Origin: Omnitrophica WOR_2 bacterium GWF2_43_52
GTDB lineage: Bacteria; Omnitrophota; Gorgyraeia; Gygaellales; UBA12090
Reading direction: 5' to 3'
DNA length: 58,812 bases
Assembly (NCBI GenBank): GCA_001805445.1
Contig: MHGF01000008.1
Location: 1-58,812 of the forward strand
Under the pieces are notes generated by a model. It was not told the DNA's origin. It saw only the letters and a list, made by a program, of their open reading frames with translations, and did no database searches. Positions 57,457-58,812 of the stretch are shown here, piece after piece. The stretch's first letter is position 1. Each line of letters starts with the position of its first letter. The position numbers were made by a program, and so were the translations under genes.

Positions 57457-57963
57457 ATGCAGAGCACAATTGATAAAGCTATCGGTTATTTGATGCAATA
57501 CGGTTTAAGTTTGCTCTACGCCATCCTTATTTTTATCATAGGAAAATGGCTGGCCCGTCTTGCTTCAAGGATTGCAACTGTTACTATGAAAAAGGCAAAT
57601 TTAAACGAAACCCTTGCCTCTTTTTTAAGGAATATAGTTTATTACACGCTGCTTATTTTTGTAGCTATCGCGGCATTGAATAAGATTGGTATTGAAACGA
57701 CGTCGTTTGTCGCGCTTGTAGGAGCTGCGGGCTTAGCAATAGGCCTTGCGCTTCAGGGGTCGTTAGCTAATTTTGCCGCAGGAGTTATGTTGATTTTTTT
57801 TCAGCCTTTTAAAGTAGGAGATGATGTTGAAGCAGGTGGCGCAAGCGGTACTGTGAAAGAAATACAGATTTTTAGCACGATAATCGATGCGAAAGATAAA
57901 AAGACGATTATCGTTCCAAATGCTAAAATTACCGCGGATAAAATAATTATCAATCATGCATGA
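57457..57963 (+). CDS. Short MscS-family mechanosensitive channel
   Basis: 168 residues. Three N-terminal membrane helices (about 15-35, 58-76, 84-110) are followed by the pore helix pattern ALVGAAGLAIGLALQGSLANFAAGVMLIFFQPFKVGDDVE and the beta domain SGTVKEIQIFSTIIDAKDKKTIIVPNAKITADKIIIN. The stop comes right after the beta domain, so the C-terminal alpha/beta cage of about 100 residues found in E. coli MscS is missing. It may be a naturally short channel or a truncated gene; no continuing frame is seen in the next 140 bp. Confidence 0.88.
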   Translation: MQSTIDKAIGYLMQYGLSLLYAILIFIIGKWLARLASRIATVTMKKANLNETLASFLRNIVYYTLLIFVAIAALNKIGIETTSFVALVGAAGLAIGLALQGSLANFAAGVMLIFFQPFKVGDDVEAGGASGTVKEIQIFSTIIDAKDKKTIIVPNAKITADKIIINHA

Positions 57964-58103
57964 AAGATGGGGATAGGATGGGAGCAGATGGTTCGGTATT
58001 TTTTTTCGCAACGTTGTTATTAAAAGGCGTATCCGAATTTCAAAAGCGTATACTGTGTTTTTATAGTGAGACAAGTTATTGATTTTAGGGCTCAGTAAAG
58101 GAA

Positions 58104-58679
58104 GTGGTGACAAAAGTAAAGAGGTGCCCTTGGGCAGAGTCTGACCCGTTTTCCTGCGCTTATCATGACCAGGAGTGGGGTATTCCTATCCATGATGATA
58201 AAAAGCTGTTTGAATTCCTTCTGCTTGAAGGGGCGCAGGCAGGGTTGAGCTGGAGTACTGTTTTAAAAAAGAGAGCGCATTATGAAAAAGTGTTTGATGG
58301 CTTTGACCCTCGTAAAGTATCTTTGTATGATTATAGAAAAATTGAGAAATTACTATCGGACCCAGGGATTATACGGAATCGTTTAAAGATAGAAGCGGCG
58401 ATTTCCAATGCGAAGTGTTTTCTTGCGATTCAAAAGGAGTTTGGAACGTTCGATACCTATATCTATCAGTTTACCTCTTACAAAACTAAGAAGAATACGT
58501 GGAAAACTATAAGTGAAGTCCCCGCATCAACCCCTGAATCAGATGCCATGAGCAAAGAGCTGAAGAGAAGGGGTTTTCGTTTCGTAGGTTCGACAATTTG
58601 CTACGCTTTTATGCAGGCGGTAGGGATGGTCAACGACCATATAACTTCTTGCTATCGTTATAAAGCTGTAGCTAGATAA
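58104..58679 (+). CDS. tag: DNA-3-methyladenine glycosylase I
   Basis: 191 residues, GTG start with AAAGGAAG just upstream. RCPWAESDPFSCAYHDQEWGIPIHDDKKLFEFLLLEGAQAGLSWSTVLKKR is the family N-terminus including a zinc-binding Cys; His and Cys near the end (VNDHITSCYRY) complete the zinc site. It excises 3-methyladenine from alkylated DNA. Length is normal. The gene stands alone. Confidence 0.96.
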   Translation: MVTKVKRCPWAESDPFSCAYHDQEWGIPIHDDKKLFEFLLLEGAQAGLSWSTVLKKRAHYEKVFDGFDPRKVSLYDYRKIEKLLSDPGIIRNRLKIEAAISNAKCFLAIQKEFGTFDTYIYQFTSYKTKKNTWKTISEVPASTPESDAMSKELKRRGFRFVGSTICYAFMQAVGMVNDHITSCYRYKAVAR

Positions 58680-58769
58680 AAGCACATCCCTTCCTGATAG
58701 TCACACCCCTAAGATATAAATAGTGTCGTTTCTGCGTAACGCTATTATTTTGATAAAGTTACAAACAAA

Positions 58770-58798
58770 TTGACAATATTAGCTTATTATGCTAATTT
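58770..58798 (+). promoter_or_regulatory. Promoter of a gene leaving the window (leaderless)
   Basis: TTGACA (58770-58775), 17-bp spacer, TAATTT (58793-58798). ATG at 58805 is 6 nt beyond the -10. Only eight bases of the possible gene are in view. Confidence 0.6.
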
Positions 58799-58812
58799 GC
58801 TTTTATGTCGAG

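Overview
The window reads as a chromosome segment from an uncultured diderm bacterium. Type II secretion/type IV pilus-like genes, an LptF/LptG pair and several lipoproteins point to a Gram-negative envelope. The 16S fragment has the GTGCCGTGAGGTGT variant near E. coli position 1090, common in the PVC/Omnitrophota (OP3) part of the tree; with the gene content an Omnitrophota-like organism is my best guess, but this is inference and no phylogeny was run.

Layout. (1) 1-5291: 16S 3' end, tRNA-Ile, tRNA-Ala, 23S with a 371-nt group I intron, 5S and a terminator. (2) 5.3-11 kb: a ribbon-helix-helix gene plus a GIY-YIG nuclease gene (possible toxin-antitoxin pair), a Tat-type zinc-ribbon protein, SulP transporter, MazG, a GH5-like enzyme, a WbuC-like cupin. 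(3) 11-24 kb: peptidoglycan-binding lipoprotein, recG-tsaB-alr, a clan GH-A hydrolase, lptG/lptF/comF on the minus strand with pyrE divergent, an HI0933-type flavoprotein, maf and an M48 lipoprotein. (4) 24.2-29.9 kb: a Co/Ni ECF transporter (cbiM-N-like-Q-O), PilZ, tRNA-Leu, an AEC transporter, smpB and tmRNA, followed by a decayed MntA/HepT pair. (5) 29.9-35.6 kb: two near-identical PAS histidine kinases, three single-domain response regulators and a REP-associated tyrosine transposase (RAYT) island. (6) 35.6-44 kb: gspE, an intruding four-helix-bundle gene, gspF, four pseudopilins, a PilM-PilN (GspL-like) fusion and PilO- and PilP-like genes. (7) 44-53 kb: amidase, murI, queD-queC-queE-queF, a two-subunit fumarase, rph-rdgB-prenyl synthase, an ornithine cyclodeaminase/alanine dehydrogenase family gene. 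(8) 53-58.8 kb: a diguanylate cyclase with a degenerate receiver, a YbhB-like protein, two glycosyltransferases, a short MscS, tag, and the promoter of a gene leaving the window.

The most unusual property is how densely repeats intrude into genes. (a) A REP/REPIN family (GTAGGGGCGAACCC... / ...GGGTCTGCCCCTAC) accompanies its RAYT. It lies in frame inside the RAYT itself, both kinases and a response regulator, and twice supplies the TAG stop codon of a gene. (b) Arrays of 7-10 bp 'words', often in inverted pairs, sit in spacers, in the intron's P6 region, at both ends of the four-helix-bundle gene, in a lipoprotein signal peptide, at the C-terminus of a flavoprotein and around queE/queF. (c) A 105-bp palindromic insert, in frame, extends the leader of a pseudopilin. 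(d) Several genes have consensus -35/-10 boxes ending 4-9 nt before the ATG, predicting leaderless mRNAs.

The strongest candidates for undescribed systems are the REPIN/RAYT island with protein-tolerated insertions, the inverted word-array element carrying the four-helix-bundle gene, and the RHH/GIY-YIG pair.
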